A stretch of 64,000 nt of DNA, taken from NCBI GenBank assembly GCA_034620365.1, contig JAQGEQ010000043.1, positions 868,001 through 932,000 on the forward strand, in the 5' to 3' direction. The stretch is from Pegea sp. RAD2-039 (lineage: Eukaryota > Chordata > Thaliacea > Salpida > Salpidae). The notes beneath the pieces were generated by a model that searched no databases, was not told where the DNA came from, and saw only the letters and a program-made list of their open reading frames with translations. Below, piece after piece: positions 37,534-57,330 of the stretch; within the stretch, counting starts at the first letter, position 1; every line of letters begins with the position of its first letter. The position numbers and the translations under genes were made by a program.

Positions 37534-40500
37534 AGTTTTAAAACAATAATAGAAAGGTTTTTTTTTTCGAATTCATAATTTATTTAACGGTCTGTGATTT
37601 GCAAGAACCATTTTGAAATTAAAAAAAGTAACAGTTGGAACCATTACTCTGACCAGATATGTATTTTGAAAAGAAGAAGAGTAAGATAAGAGTAAAGTTT
37701 AAACAGTTCTTCAAACAGCAATAGTAAAGTTAAAAAAGATAACAGTAATTAGTAATCTCACTAAGCACTGCAGTTTTGGTTGAATCCATTGTAAATATAC
37801 TTTTCTACAAAGTAAAAAGTTTCAAACAAGTTTATTTTAAGCTTTTTAAAATATAACAAATATTTCTATTAATATGACTTGGAATTGTACGTTTTTAACG
37901 GTTTTTGGCAAAAATTCTTTAAATTTTTAGAAAAATCGTAACTGTACAGTATATCGAAAATTGCATTATATTTAAGTCAGTAAAATTTTCAATGTTAGTA
38001 ATATACAAGATTTAAAAAGGTAAAATCTGTTGCAAAGCTTAGTTAGCTGCAAAATCCTTTAAGATAATTAACCATCAATTTATTTTTAAAAGATAACCAT
38101 GCTAAATAGTAGTTATATGTAATTAATAAAGTATTTTTTCAAATATTGTAAAAAACTTTAAACAAGGATAAATCACCATCTTCAAAAAATTCAAGAAATT
38201 AATTATTAAGCTGACAACAAATGATTAATTTACCCAGGAAGCAATAGTTGTCTGCAGTAAATCTAATATGAACAAAATTAAGGTATGCAATCAATGATTT
38301 CAATAGAAAAAGTATTTATCAACAATGTTTCAATAATATTTTTATACCACAACACAAACTTCCCCAAATTGATATTAGAATAGAATTTTTTATAAAATCA
38401 CTTAAAACCAAAATTTAAAGATATCATAACTATTTTTATGTACCAAAATTTATAAATTTGAACACTGCTCTTATGTTATTTTATCAGTTTCTTAGACTCT
38501 GATGCAGAAGCTTTACTTTGAGCCTCCAGGAGTAATCAAAAAGCTTGAACCTAAAAATTCTAAAATTCTTTTATGTTTACAGCTTAAACAAAACTAAAAT
38601 CTAATTTAAATTTTGATTTGATTAATTTTATTGGCTAGTGATATATTTGTAGTCGGTTTCTTCAATGATTGAGTTTTATGGAAATTCCTAACTGTTTTAA
38701 ATGTCTTTTGCACCACTTATGGTAAACTTTGATATTTGAGGCTTTTCTTTTATTCCTCTGCAGTCATATTTTTAGTCATATAAGAGTAATTTTTGTTTGA
38801 TAAGCTTTTATAATATTTTTTCCATGTTATAAAAGCATGGCCCAAACTTATAAACATACAACTCAGTTAAAGGCTACTGTTATTTCTATATGCGTCTTTA
38901 ATTTTGAAAAATGAAAGAAATAATCGCTTTTATTTGTTAAATTTGTATGTTTCAATATTTCTTTTCCATTTTAAATATTTTAGCAAGTTTGGTTGCTTTA
39001 AATTTTATCATAAAAACTACTTTGTATACAAGATACTGCAGAATTATTATCTTTACAAAATATTTTATTTAAAAAATTAAATTTGAAGCGATAGACTGAT
39101 TCATTTTTAATTTTTTTTTTGTTAATTTGAATCTAAATCTGACAAATGATACAAAAGCTTCCTTTCAATTTTAAACTTGTTGCTTTTGAAATTTCTTTGA
39201 CAAACAACTAATGATTTCAATAGAGCAATACATCTGAGAATTCAAATCCTTTTCAGATAACTTCATCAAACCTCATATTTTCCCTTTATCATATTTTTTG
39301 CTAATTGTAGCTGAACAAAATAAAATGAAAAATATAAACTTTCGAGTCGAAAATAAACTTAATTCATTAAAACATGAATTTCAGTTTGATAAAAATTCTA
39401 TGTGATAACTACTGATATAATAAGACATTATTTTAATTAAACGGTGATTTATTAGCTAGCTAATGTAGCAACGATTGCAAAACACTCAATCATTAGTTCA
39501 TATATAGTTTACAAAAAGTTTTCTATTGTGCCGAATGATTATTCAGATAGAAAAGATGAAGTTAGCCAGATGCTGAATTTATTTTTTAAGATTTATATAT
39601 TTTGAAAAACTGTAAATTATTCTCATTTTTTAATGGATTTCTTTATTCACCATTTAATATTTGACATAATTCTACAATTGTCTTTTAATGTAATACAATT
39701 TCCGGTAGAGGTTATCAAAGAGGCCTTATTTTTTATTGCAATTACAAGTAAAAATGACCTCCTACACAAAATTAAACCTTTTTAAATGTACAGTAATAAT
39801 TTTTTAATATATACAAGTAATTATTACAATCACCAACTTGGATTACACTTATGTTATTTTATTGCATGCGCAAACCACAACTTGTAATAAAAATTTTATA
39901 GTTTGAGTTATATAACAATGAAAAACAGTAGAATGGAAAAATGAGTTTTCATTTAAAAGAGTAAGTCAGAAGATACTCTTAAAGTTCTGAAACAACTAAA
40001 AATTAATTTCAAAAGTTTATTCACAGAGGCTAATTTAAAAAGCACCAATTCAATAAAAGTTTGAATTAAAATTGTTAAATTAAATTGTTTTTGATTAAAT
40101 AATTTAATTTTATCAACAAATCCTTTGAATAAAATAATACCTGTTGTATAATTAATATTGTATAATTAATCATTATTTGTTGCTGTTAATTAAGTGTATA
40201 ATAAAGTTACAAGTCATTAACAAACTGACTTTTAACCATCTAACATTTTCTCCTTCATTATTACCACAAACATTTTGCAACCTACAAGTTAACCCGGATA
40301 TGACACAGATTAGTTAATTATAGACAAGAATTTCAAAAAAGTTTAAAAACGTTTTATCACACAAACCAAAAAAATCAAATTGAAGTAAGTATAATTAAAA
40401 ATGATTTTAATCGTTTCTCTAATTATATCTTTACATAGAATAAAGCCTTTACAGAGAAATAAAAATAGCAATTATTTTACATGGTAAAGAATCTTATAAA

Positions 40501-40536
40501 ATACAAATGGAGTATAATGAATAATTACAAAATTGA
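37534..40536. other. Intergenic region, nothing recognised
   Basis: Three kilobases of AT-rich sequence with only short open frames and no splice-consistent exon. It contains the 3' region of the receptor gene on the minus strand. Confidence 0.5.
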
Positions 40537-41553
40537 TTAAACTCTGGTGACAGTATTAATACTACTGAGATTTTCATTTTTAACTGGCTGTGGCTTTTGA
40601 AAACAACTGAACAGTATTTTTTTCCAATTTTCAATGCAGATGATGATACATAAGATGTTTATAAACAAGCTGACATCATAAACAGAACGAGTCAGTGTTA
40701 ATGGACCTTCCTTAAACACTACAACAGCAAGTAACATTACACACAAATCAGATATTATACATATGGCGCAGGAAATTGCAGCCAAGTTTACTGCTTTGTG
40801 GACTGAATCCACCTTTTTTTTGTGTTTTTGTGTAGCGCTTGAACTTGTTCGATTTAAAACAACCTTTTGCTTATGTTTGATGAGAGGAAAGCAAAAAAGG
40901 ACAGCTAAGAGTATTTGACAACTAATAAGTACTGCAGCATTGATGTAGTTGGCGGAGCTACTTATTCCGTTAGTAATACAGCCAATGTTAGACATTTTAA
41001 AGCTGTTTTGACTGGTACCGATAACTGCTGTTGTAGAACCACCGACAACTAGTATAAAGATGAAAAGAAAGCTCATAAAACGAACTGGTTTAGTGTTTAG
41101 ATGGTTCAACGAGGTACTAGAGTATAACATTCTTTGCCGATACCATAGAAACGTGTACACAGGTAAAGTAGCCACCATAAAAAGTATGAAAGAAATGTCC
41201 ATTACCACTTCGCATCGATAATCACCAACTTGATTTATAGGGGAAATTTTTTCGACAATTATTAAGGTTTGTGTTCCAAGAACACGAAGTATCAAGCAAA
41301 GAGGAGAAATTACAGCTAGCAACAACAAATTAGCAACTTTTCGCTTTTTCTTAGTTGTTCTATCCCACTTTTTAAACTTTATTCCAGATATAATTAATGA
41401 CGCAAGTATCCAAGTAGAACAAAACATTATCAATATGGTTGTCGACTGAGCAATTATCCAGGACTGTTGAAAGAGACTGGAAACATTTCTAAGGCAGTTA
41501 TCCGTTGTGTTACTCTCTTCACACAAGCTGCTATTCAATAATGTTGATCCCAT
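40537..41553 (-). CDS. Orphan seven-transmembrane receptor, intronless
   Basis: One open frame of 338 residues with seven hydrophobic helices. The N terminus has three N-glycosylation sequons (NSS 7, NTT 15, NVS 23) and no signal peptide, so it should face outward. Helices: IIAQSTTILIMFCSTWILAS (1), LLLLAVISPLCLILRVLGTQ (2), a segment after RCEVVMDIS (3), FMSFLFIFILVVGGSTTAVI (4), AAVLISCQILLAVLFCFPLI (5), LAAISCAICIISDLCVMLLA (6), SLFINILCIIICIENW (7). A Cys at the top of helix 3 and one in loop 2 (GCITNG) could form the usual disulphide. The DRY motif is replaced by WYRQR and NPxxY is absent, so it is not an ordinary class A receptor. The lysine-rich third inner loop and tail suit a signalling receptor. 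The ligand is unknown. It may belong to an invertebrate-specific family. Confidence 0.85.
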   Translation of the reverse strand: MGSTLLNSSLCEESNTTDNCLRNVSSLFQQSWIIAQSTTILIMFCSTWILASLIISGIKFKKWDRTTKKKRKVANLLLLAVISPLCLILRVLGTQTLIIVEKISPINQVGDYRCEVVMDISFILFMVATLPVYTFLWYRQRMLYSSTSLNHLNTKPVRFMSFLFIFILVVGGSTTAVIGTSQNSFKMSNIGCITNGISSSANYINAAVLISCQILLAVLFCFPLIKHKQKVVLNRTSSSATQKHKKKVDSVHKAVNLAAISCAICIISDLCVMLLAVVVFKEGPLTLTRSVYDVSLFINILCIIICIENWKKILFSCFQKPQPVKNENLSSINTVTRV

Positions 41554-43144
41554 AGCATTTATTACAGAACTTAAAATCTTTAAAATTTAAAGTAATGACA
41601 ATATCAGTTTTCATTTAGCATTAAAACAATAAATAAAAAATAAAAAAATGATTATTTAAAAAAATGTCGGCATTTATATCAGTTTCTTGGTGTAGTAGCT
41701 AACAAAATTGTCTATACTATTTACAGTATGATAATATAATAAATATATTCAGATAAATGTATTCATTATATAAACGTAGCATATAAATGTTATATAGATT
41801 GATATAGCAAATCAAAATCTGACAGTTTTAGTTAATTGATTCACAAATAATCAACTCGTATTTTGTTTAAAAACAATTTTCTACAATTTTATGGTAAAGA
41901 AATGATTTGGTGTTTAAAAAAATTACATTATCAAGTTGCATTATAAGTTGATTAATATAATAAATCATTACATTATTAATTTCTTTAAGTACTTCTTCTA
42001 TAAACCATAATTTTAAATAAATTAGAAAGCACATTTATTAAAGTAACTAGTTTACAGGTATAAAGCTAAAATAACTATGAGAGATACATACTTGATTTTA
42101 AACAGTTGTATTTTCATCTAGTGTTGCGATAAGCCTAAACCTTAGTTAGGTTTAAATATTATGATGTTGATTATCATGAAGCTTATCATATAACGGAAAG
42201 GGCCTTGCAGGAAATCAACAATAATGGAAAAATGAATAATTTATATCTTTATTTTTCCCCAAAATAAACTAAAAGATAATGTAATGAGGTTGACACGAAA
42301 ACTTGCTCTGTAATATATGAAGTCTAAAAACCAACTTTTGCAGCTCTAAATAAGTAATATATATATCTAACAAGATGGTTAACTTGTTTGTTATTAGGTT
42401 ACTAGTTTTCTATTGATAACTTCTTGTCTAAAATTTTTGTTTAACTAATTTTGCTCATACAAAAGCTGGTGAATAATTTTCTAACTCAGATGAAATCTAA
42501 ATTGCTGAAAAAATTCTTGCAATACATACTGGTGGCAATGACTCATGAAATACCTTCTAAAAACAAATAAAGAAACGAATTGCTCATTGCTAAAAAAAAT
42601 TTCAGTTTGTTGCAATATTCTTATATATTCAGTTTCAAATAATATTTTTTTCGCTAAATCTTTTTAATTGTAAATAAAATATGACTATTGTTACTTCTAA
42701 TTATTACATGATGTAAACGTAATTCTTCAAAAATACTTTTATATTAATTGAAAACAGTTTCAACCCTTTTTCACCATAATTCTACTACTAAAGTATCTTT
42801 ATAATGATTTTTTTTATTTAGCCGTGGAAAAATTTATCTAAATAATCAATTATATTCTAAAGTTTAAATTTCACCTCGTTAATCAACTAACTATTAAACT
42901 AATATATTTGGTCTACAAACTCAAGACAGATTTTAATAAATCAACTTTTCAATACTAAAACTTTTTCCAAATCGTCTTTTAATGTTCTTAATTGAGTTTT
43001 CCCACTAATAAAAACAATTTTCGGAAATCTACAAGATTGAATGGCGCACATTTATCAATCAGTATTTTATTATAAGCAGTAGTTTTAGTCTTAATAGTGA
43101 CGTGAGATTGTATCAAATAAATCATGCAACAAAACAGATCTACT
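41554..43144. other. Intergenic region, nothing recognised
   Basis: AT-rich spacer between the receptor start and the DRC1 3' end. It must hold the receptor promoter and the DRC1 3' UTR. No exon or repeat family is recognised. Confidence 0.5.
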
Positions 43145-47857
<4,713 letters not shown>

Positions 47858-49389
47858 TTAACACGTAAAGCAAATATTAGTTAAAAAATAATTTAAAATA
47901 TACTCAACTAAGAACAAAGTTTTTTTTTCATTAAAAATATGAGAAAATTATATTAATAGCTTGTTTTAAATACATAATTACCATCAAAGTGCATTTCATG
48001 AAAATAATATGTTTATGTTGTAAGTGAATATTTTCTCTATAATAATAGTTTGAAATAAAATTTACTTTATGGTTTCAGTAAATTATAGTGAATATAAGAG
48101 CAAAAAAATATGACAGCAATTTTATAATAACACATTTTTTTTTAAATTGTTTATGATAGTTATAAAACCAAAAACAAATCTTTATTTTATTAAAAAAAGT
48201 ATATTGCATTTAAGTATTGCAATGGTAAGTATCAAGTTTTAAAGATGTATTGAAAAAATAAAAAAATCATAAAATATGTTCCTCAAAAGTTGTTTAAATC
48301 CACCAAATTTATTTGCAACTCTGAATTATAAAGACATAATAACATAATTCAAAAATATATAAAAGTTATATGGCAATTTACTGCAAACTTAACTTTAAGG
48401 CAAACTTAAGGTAAAAATTTAAGGCAAACTAAGTGTGAACTAAAATATATCTTTTAAATGACTGATAACTTTATTTTTCAACTTTCTAAAATAACTTCAC
48501 AAATTTCTCCTATTTCTAAGTAACAAATTCAAACTATAAAATCGCCCGATTTCAAAATTAATAACTGAAACTAACTAAAATAAAATCAAAAAAATTAATA
48601 GTATTTATAATCAAACTAAATAGTGGCTGGGTATTTAGATATTATTATTGTCAAAGTCATGATTTTATTTTATTTCAATTTTATGATGCTAGCCTTGTTT
48701 ACGCCAGAAACTTCCCTTGCAACGCTGGTTTCTATAGAAACATTGCTCTACATACAATTTGGTTTGATTATTATCAAAATCATAAATTTCATATAAAATA
48801 TTCAACTGTAAAAAACAAAACTAAGTTTGATCTTAGGCTGCATGTAATTTCAATAACAAACCATTTATTTTGGTAATTTAATTTTTAATTTAAATCATGT
48901 ATATGGATCGTATTCCCCAAGAAAGTTTTACACAGATCAGGACTCTTAGGTTAATTCATATCTATCGATATATTTATATTAGCTTTGTATCAAGTAATAC
49001 TCAAAGAGATTGGAAAAAGTATACAGTTTTAATTCTAAATTACTTTCAAGATATAAAACATTGAAGTAATACGGATTAAAATAGCTGTAAAACCAAATGA
49101 AGAAGCTTTTAAAATCTTATCTTTGAAAGTAAATATAAGGATTTTTTAAATCCATTTATTGGCGGAATGTTCAAAATGAGTTCAAAATGCGAAATTAGAT
49201 TTTTCAAGGTGAAAAATCGATTTAAGCTTGTTGAAATATCGTTCTTCATGAACCGAACTGATCGAAAACTTCTATGTATAGTGAAGTATCATTTTATGGG
49301 TCTTTTTCTCTTATGTATAATAGTACATCAAAAAATAATCAATTTGCCTAAAGCTAGGAAGATATTTTACAGAGAATATGTACCAAATC
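47858..49389. other. Intergenic region upstream of DRC1
   Basis: No coding exon recognised. Short imperfect repeats of AAGGCAAACTTA occur near 48395-48430. A GC-richer patch at about 48690-48750 holds the X-box-like palindrome and is the most likely DRC1 promoter region. Bases 49140-49389 may already be the decayed 5' side of the LINE that follows. Confidence 0.5.
48728..48741. promoter_or_regulatory. X-box-like palindrome upstream of DRC1
   Basis: GTTTCTATAGAAAC is a perfect 14-base palindrome fitting the relaxed nematode RFX/DAF-19 X-box consensus GTHNYYATRRNAAC. It lies 871 bases upstream of the DRC1 start codon, in a local GC-richer patch, so an untranslated first exon would be needed to bring it close to the transcription start. 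A neighbouring CTTGCAAC could be another half site. Confidence 0.4.
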
Positions 49390-51070
49390 CGTTTATGATG
49401 GTATAAGAAGTGCAACCGGACCTATAAAATATCTAACAGCTCCCAGGCAATCTACTGCAGAAGAAGTCTTGTTGTACAATAGAGATGACAAATTAGAGAA
49501 TTGGGTTGAGAATGTTTGCTTCAACTTTGAACAAAACAACATAATTTACGGTAGATAAAATGGAACGTTTACCAACGATCTATATTGTGAACCAACAAGA
49601 GAAGAACTCAACAAATCCAATTCAGCAATGGGTTCTGAAAAAGCATCAAGTAACCCACCTGATATACTAAAGTAGTGTAAAACTTGTCTTCTTCTACTTC
49701 TTCATGACATTTTAATCAAATATTGGAGAAAATGGGGGATGTTTCACAAGACATGTACGATATCTTTACTGGAATATCTTTGCTTAACATTGTAGACAAA
49801 GCATTTGCTCGTGCATTACTTTCTCGCCTACAAACAATTACTGAAAAAATATATCCCGAGTTACAATGTGGTTTCAGATCTAAACACTCTAATACAAACA
49901 TGATTTTGACTTAATCAATAAGAAAAGTATGTTTTTGTTGAAGATTGGCTATCCACCAAGCTTTTATAAAATGGTGAGATCATTTCACAAGAACATTAAG
50001 CCAATAATCTAGTATGACAGAAACTGTTCTGAACCAATTAACACAAAAATGGAATAAAATAAAATGTATCTTTGCCCCAACTCTATGTGGGATGATATTT
50101 TCAGTGGTATAAAAACAAACGTTTCATAGGTCTTTTGAAGAAATGTACCTTCATTCAAGATCTGACAGAAGTCTTTTCAATTCGTCATAGCTAAATAACA
50201 AAGTATAGAAGATCGCCATCCGTAACCTGATTTTTTGCTGAAGACATAGCAATTGTTGCATATTTAGCAAAAGAAATACATATACTATTGGTCCACCTTT
50301 ATCAGCCTGTACAGACTTTGGAATGAAAATCAGTCAAAAAAAGACAGAAGTGCTTAGTCAAGGTGATAATGTTCCATAGTCCATCAACATCTAAGGATTG
50401 TGGCGTTGAGGCAGCAGATAATTTCGTCTACCTCGGCTCAAGAATTGCATCATTAGTATACATAGAAGCCTAGATCAACAGTTGCATCTGTAAAGCATCC
50501 GCTAGATTTGCACTGTTCACCTCCAGGGTCCGGGATAATCCAAAGCTATTCATCAAAACTAAAGCTGTTAACTATAGAGCCTTTGTCTGCAGTACACTAT
50601 TGTACGTTAGCGAGTTTTGAACTTTGTCGAAGGCCAACGAAAATAAACTTAATATCTTTCATTATCGTTATGTTCATCTTGTATTATGTTTCATGTGGTA
50701 GCAAAAGATCTCAAACAAGGAAGTCTTAAAGCGCACCGGCTTAACAATAACGTTAATACAAAGCAAGCAAAGGGCTCGCTGATGTAGACACGTCCGTCAA
50801 ATGGAAAATGGACGGATACCCAAAGATCTGTTGCTTAGAGAGCTATCAAAAGGAGAATGCGACATCGGCCATTCATGTCTCCATTTTAGAGATACCTGCA
50901 AGAACGATATGAAATCAATTAACATCAATACTAGCAATTGGAAGCATATCGCAGCGGATCGTTCGGAATGGTGCTCTTTACTTTGCAACCAACTAAAAGA
51001 GAGAGAAGAAACCATCTTTAAAGAAAAGAAGGAAACCCTACAAACTTTTTATTTTGCATTTAACTTTTAG
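49390..51070 (+). mobile_element. Decayed non-LTR retrotransposon (LINE) with reverse transcriptase remnants
   Basis: A broken copy read in several plus-strand frames. From about 49396 comes an endonuclease/RT linker (IRSATGPIKYLTAPRQSTAE). At 49723-49914 is the RT palm region with GISLLNIVDKAFARALLSRL and PELQCGFRSKHSNTNM. Then come fragments matching the IAPTLxG and FVYLGSRI blocks, and at 50801-51070 the C-terminal segment MENGRIPKDLLLRELSKG followed by NTSNWKHIAADRSEWCSLLC. Stops and frameshifts interrupt it at many points, so it is dead. The arrangement matches the common animal LINEs whose C termini carry a WxxLAxDRxxWR motif. Minus-strand frames here are shadows. Confidence 0.88.
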
Positions 51071-52291
51071 CTATTGGCATGTTGCATTGCAACTATTAAT
51101 TAGTTAATTAGTTAATTTATATATTTCACATTTTGCAAGGTTTATTTAATTATTCTTTTTTTGTGAAGAAAATATAATATAACTACTTCATGAAACAATA
51201 ATTGCAATAGATTAAACTAAAAAAATAATTCCACTTCTGGATATCATATTACGTAAAATGTTGTTGAGCCTTTTAATTTATAATTTAAATCTTTGCCAAT
51301 GTTTTAATTTTTTATATCGATTTATCTTTTTAAATATGTAGAGTAGTTTTTATTATAATTGGTTGATTTAATTTTAATAGGGATGCATTACAACTAATTT
51401 TTTTCATAGTAAGGAAAAATTTAGCATTAAAAACAAACAGATTAAAATATATTTTATTTATATACTTCAAAAGTGGCATTTTAGGTATTTATTTATATTC
51501 AACGATTTTTATTTAATTTTACAAAGTACTCTTTCATTGGATAATGTAATATAATAGTCACGTGAAACCCTATTCAAGCTAAATATAAGTTTTAATATCT
51601 AAGGAAATAATGTTTTTATAAAACTTTGTGGTGTCAGCAGTATAAAAATAGCTGATTTATGTAAACCAAATCTTTTTCTTCTTGTTGATATAAATATGAT
51701 GATTAAGAATTAGTAATTACGTTATAAAATACTTAGATAATTTATTTATTTAAAAAATCATATTCTAGCTTTTGTTACTTCTCAGTTCAGATTTTAGCGA
51801 CTATTTTATAAACTATTAAAATTTGACTATAAAATATTAAACTTTTTAATTTTTATTATTTATTGCTTAAAACCACTTAATAATATTTTGAGATAAAGTT
51901 CAAATTTATTTTTTTTTCTGATTAGCAAAACAATGTATATTTTTATCATTATATTTGTTTATGATCTTCTCTAGTTTCAAAGTACTTCAATATTAAACTG
52001 GAAGTCATCTTTTATGCTTACATTACTTTCTTTACCATTACTATTTTATTTTCAAATTAATTTTAAATATTATTTTTAACTTGAAAAATGCATTCTGTGG
52101 GCGATATAGAGTTAATCTGTTTTACTGTTGTCGTTGTTAAATGGCAAGCTTCTTAGTAGTATATGTAGTATATACTTTATTTTTATATTGTATAGATAAA
52201 CTTCATGTTTAATTTACTAAGAAATACTTCATACTTGAATTTAATTCTATAATAAAAGTCTTTTATGTTTAGAAGCTAAACAAATTGAAAT
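51071..52291. other. Intergenic region upstream of cathepsin H
   Basis: Very AT-rich. It begins with a short repeat of TTAGTTAA/TAGTTAAT at about 51097-51117 just after the LINE, possibly its tail. No exon is recognised. The cathepsin H promoter should be at the right end. Confidence 0.5.
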
Positions 52292-54984
<2,693 letters not shown>

Positions 54985-56400
54985 CTTAGAGATGATTTCT
55001 TTTAAACTTTTTCATTTAATTCTTTCTATATTCACATTTTGTGTATTCAATACATCATCATTAATTTTCTAAAAAATTTCAATTTAATTTGCATCTATCA
55101 AAGAAATGTTCACATGTATGAGCTATTTATCATTTATCAATCTATATTTCATTTATATCGATGAACAAATTTGCTTGCAGTAAATTTATCATTTCGTTTT
55201 GAAATCAGAAGAAATCCAACAGAGATACAAAAACTTTTTTTCACTTTTAACATTGAAATATTGTCATGCTGAAATTTGATTGTTTTAAATAAATTTCATT
55301 TTGTTATCTGCCTAAAAGAAAAAGACTTGAGTGTAGATATAATCAAAGATATAATTTTAAAGTTGTTAATCATTAAAATGAAAATAACTTAACGATACCA
55401 GAGAAGAGAATTATTAAAAGTTAAAAGCAATCATAATTTTTTCTAAAAAATTTATATCTAGTTCCGTTTATTAATTTGATTTGAAAATTAATTTATTGTC
55501 TGTTTATCAATTAAGAAAGATTATTTCTGCTAGTTTGAGGTAAAGAAAAAGTGAATTGAAGTAATCGTGATACTTAGTAGTGTCGTAAATGTTTGAGATT
55601 TTCATAGTTTACATGGGAAAATGATGAAACTTTTCATATTTTAATAGTTAAACTACCTAAGCCTTGTTATAATTTTTTTGATAAGTCTAAACCAAATCAA
55701 ACTTGAATCATAAGGTAAAAGATGTTTTATTTTAGAAGAGCATATTTGATAAACTTCTTCAATAGTCACAGCTTATTGACTAAGAACTTTTACTGATCTA
55801 AATAAAAAACCTTTTACTTATGTTATACGTCATAATTCAAATCACTTTTTAACTCTTCTACGCCCTTTATAACATCTTGTAACTTTATATTCTTTCTCAA
55901 ACAATTTGCTTCAACAAAATTTGTTCTTTATAAATTTTCATGAATAAACTGCAATGTATAGAATTCTGCATTACTTTATTTGAAAATCATCCCACGTTAG
56001 ATAAATATTATAAAATTAGTTACGTTTTTATAAAACATTGTTAGTTTAAAATATGATTAATAAATAACAGGATAATAAACTTTATATTGCGTAAATTTCA
56101 TATTTTGAACTTGTTAAACTCTAATTTGTGATTTTTTAAAGTAAACCATTAAAAAAATTTGTTGTGAAAAACAACCCAAATAGGTTTTGTTTCTTCTTAA
56201 TAAAACTAACTGATGTTTTTAGTAATTACAAGTAAAGAATTATTTTGTCTTATCTTTGTCGTAACTTTAAAGTATAAAAAGTACTATTTTTAGAATAAAT
56301 ACTTGAAAATAAATACGGATGATATGACGCAATGAAAGAATTCTGTAATACAGCAGAAGAAATCTCTTATAAGTAAATTGGCAGGTCAAAATTCAGCCCA
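54985..56400. other. Intergenic region downstream of cathepsin H
   Basis: AT-rich, with the cathepsin H 3' UTR at its left end. No further gene or repeat is recognised before the LINE fragment. Confidence 0.5.
55288..55293 (+). terminator. Possible polyadenylation signal of cathepsin H
   Basis: AATAAA about 300 bases after the stop codon followed by T-rich sequence. Non-canonical signals lie closer, so the choice is uncertain. Confidence 0.35.
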
Positions 56401-57330
56401 CAAAGTTTGAACTAATAACTTTTTCTCGTAAACCAGCTGTAAATTGCTTGAACCAATACTCCATCAATAGATTTATTATTCAACGAGTATCTTCGGTCCT
56501 AGACCTTGGCATTACTCTATTATCTGACTTTAAATGGCGCAATTATGTTTCCAAAATCTTTGGAAAATCAATCAACCTTGTCTACCTTATTATAAAGACC
56601 TTTAATTCTAAGGACCCATGCTTTTTTATCAATCCTTGCAAATTGTACGTACGTCCAATTTTTGAATACAATGTCAGTGCATGGATGCCATAACAAGTTA
56701 GTGATATCAAAAAAATTGAATCTGTTCAGGCCACATTTACGATATTAGTATGCAGCAAATTTGATATTAAATATGATAGTTATGAACATCGTCTCAGTTT
56801 CTTCAATTTAGATACTTTGGAAATCTGACGGATTAAATACGACTTAATTCTTATTTCTTAAATTATCCACAATTTAGATGACATTCAGTTTGATGATTTT
56901 TTTTCATTAGTCCTTCCCTCAAGTTATATCAGCTCAGACGACACACATTACACCTTAATAAGCCTATTTCACCTAGTACATTGGTCAGGGCAAATTTGTT
57001 CTCATACCGCACAATTAGTACATGGAACTAGCTGCCATCAGACATTGCCATGTCGAAGTCGCTTGCGTTGTTCAAGCAGAAGTTGAACCGTTATAATATT
57101 GCAAATATTGTCATTTCTAAACTGTGATTTTTTTCTCTTTCTTATATTATTAACATTCTATGTAATTATTCACTGCTATATGCTTTGACTATCGAAATAC
57201 CATGTGTTACATCTTTTACTTTCTTTATTTTTGGCTAAGTAGAAGTTAATTGTGAGAATGTGTGTTAGCGAGAGGTATTCTCTTCAGGTACCCTCCTTCG
57301 CATTTATTGAAATAAATAAATAAACAAATT
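56401..57330 (+). mobile_element. LINE fragment (CR1/L2-like 3' end) with TAAA-type tail
   Basis: The plus strand carries the end of a reverse transcriptase ORF in broken frames: VLDLGITLLSDFKWRNYVSK, then SKDPCFFINPCKLYVRPIFE, then IKKIESVQATFT, and, after stops, LSFFNLDTLEI, IKYDLILIS and DDIQFDDFFSL. This order (DLGV..D.KF, YVRP.LEY, I..IE.VQR.FT, RR..DL....KI) is the typical C-terminal region of CR1/L2/jockey-type elements. The copy ends near 57310-57330 in AAATAAATAAATAAAC, a 3' tail expected of such elements. The upstream RT core is missing, fitting 5' truncation on insertion. It belongs to a different family from the LINE at 49390-51070. Confidence 0.82.

Noticed and set aside
50797-51015. 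Minus-strand open frame over the LINE
   Set aside because: It is the reverse shadow of the LINE C-terminal coding segment on the plus strand.
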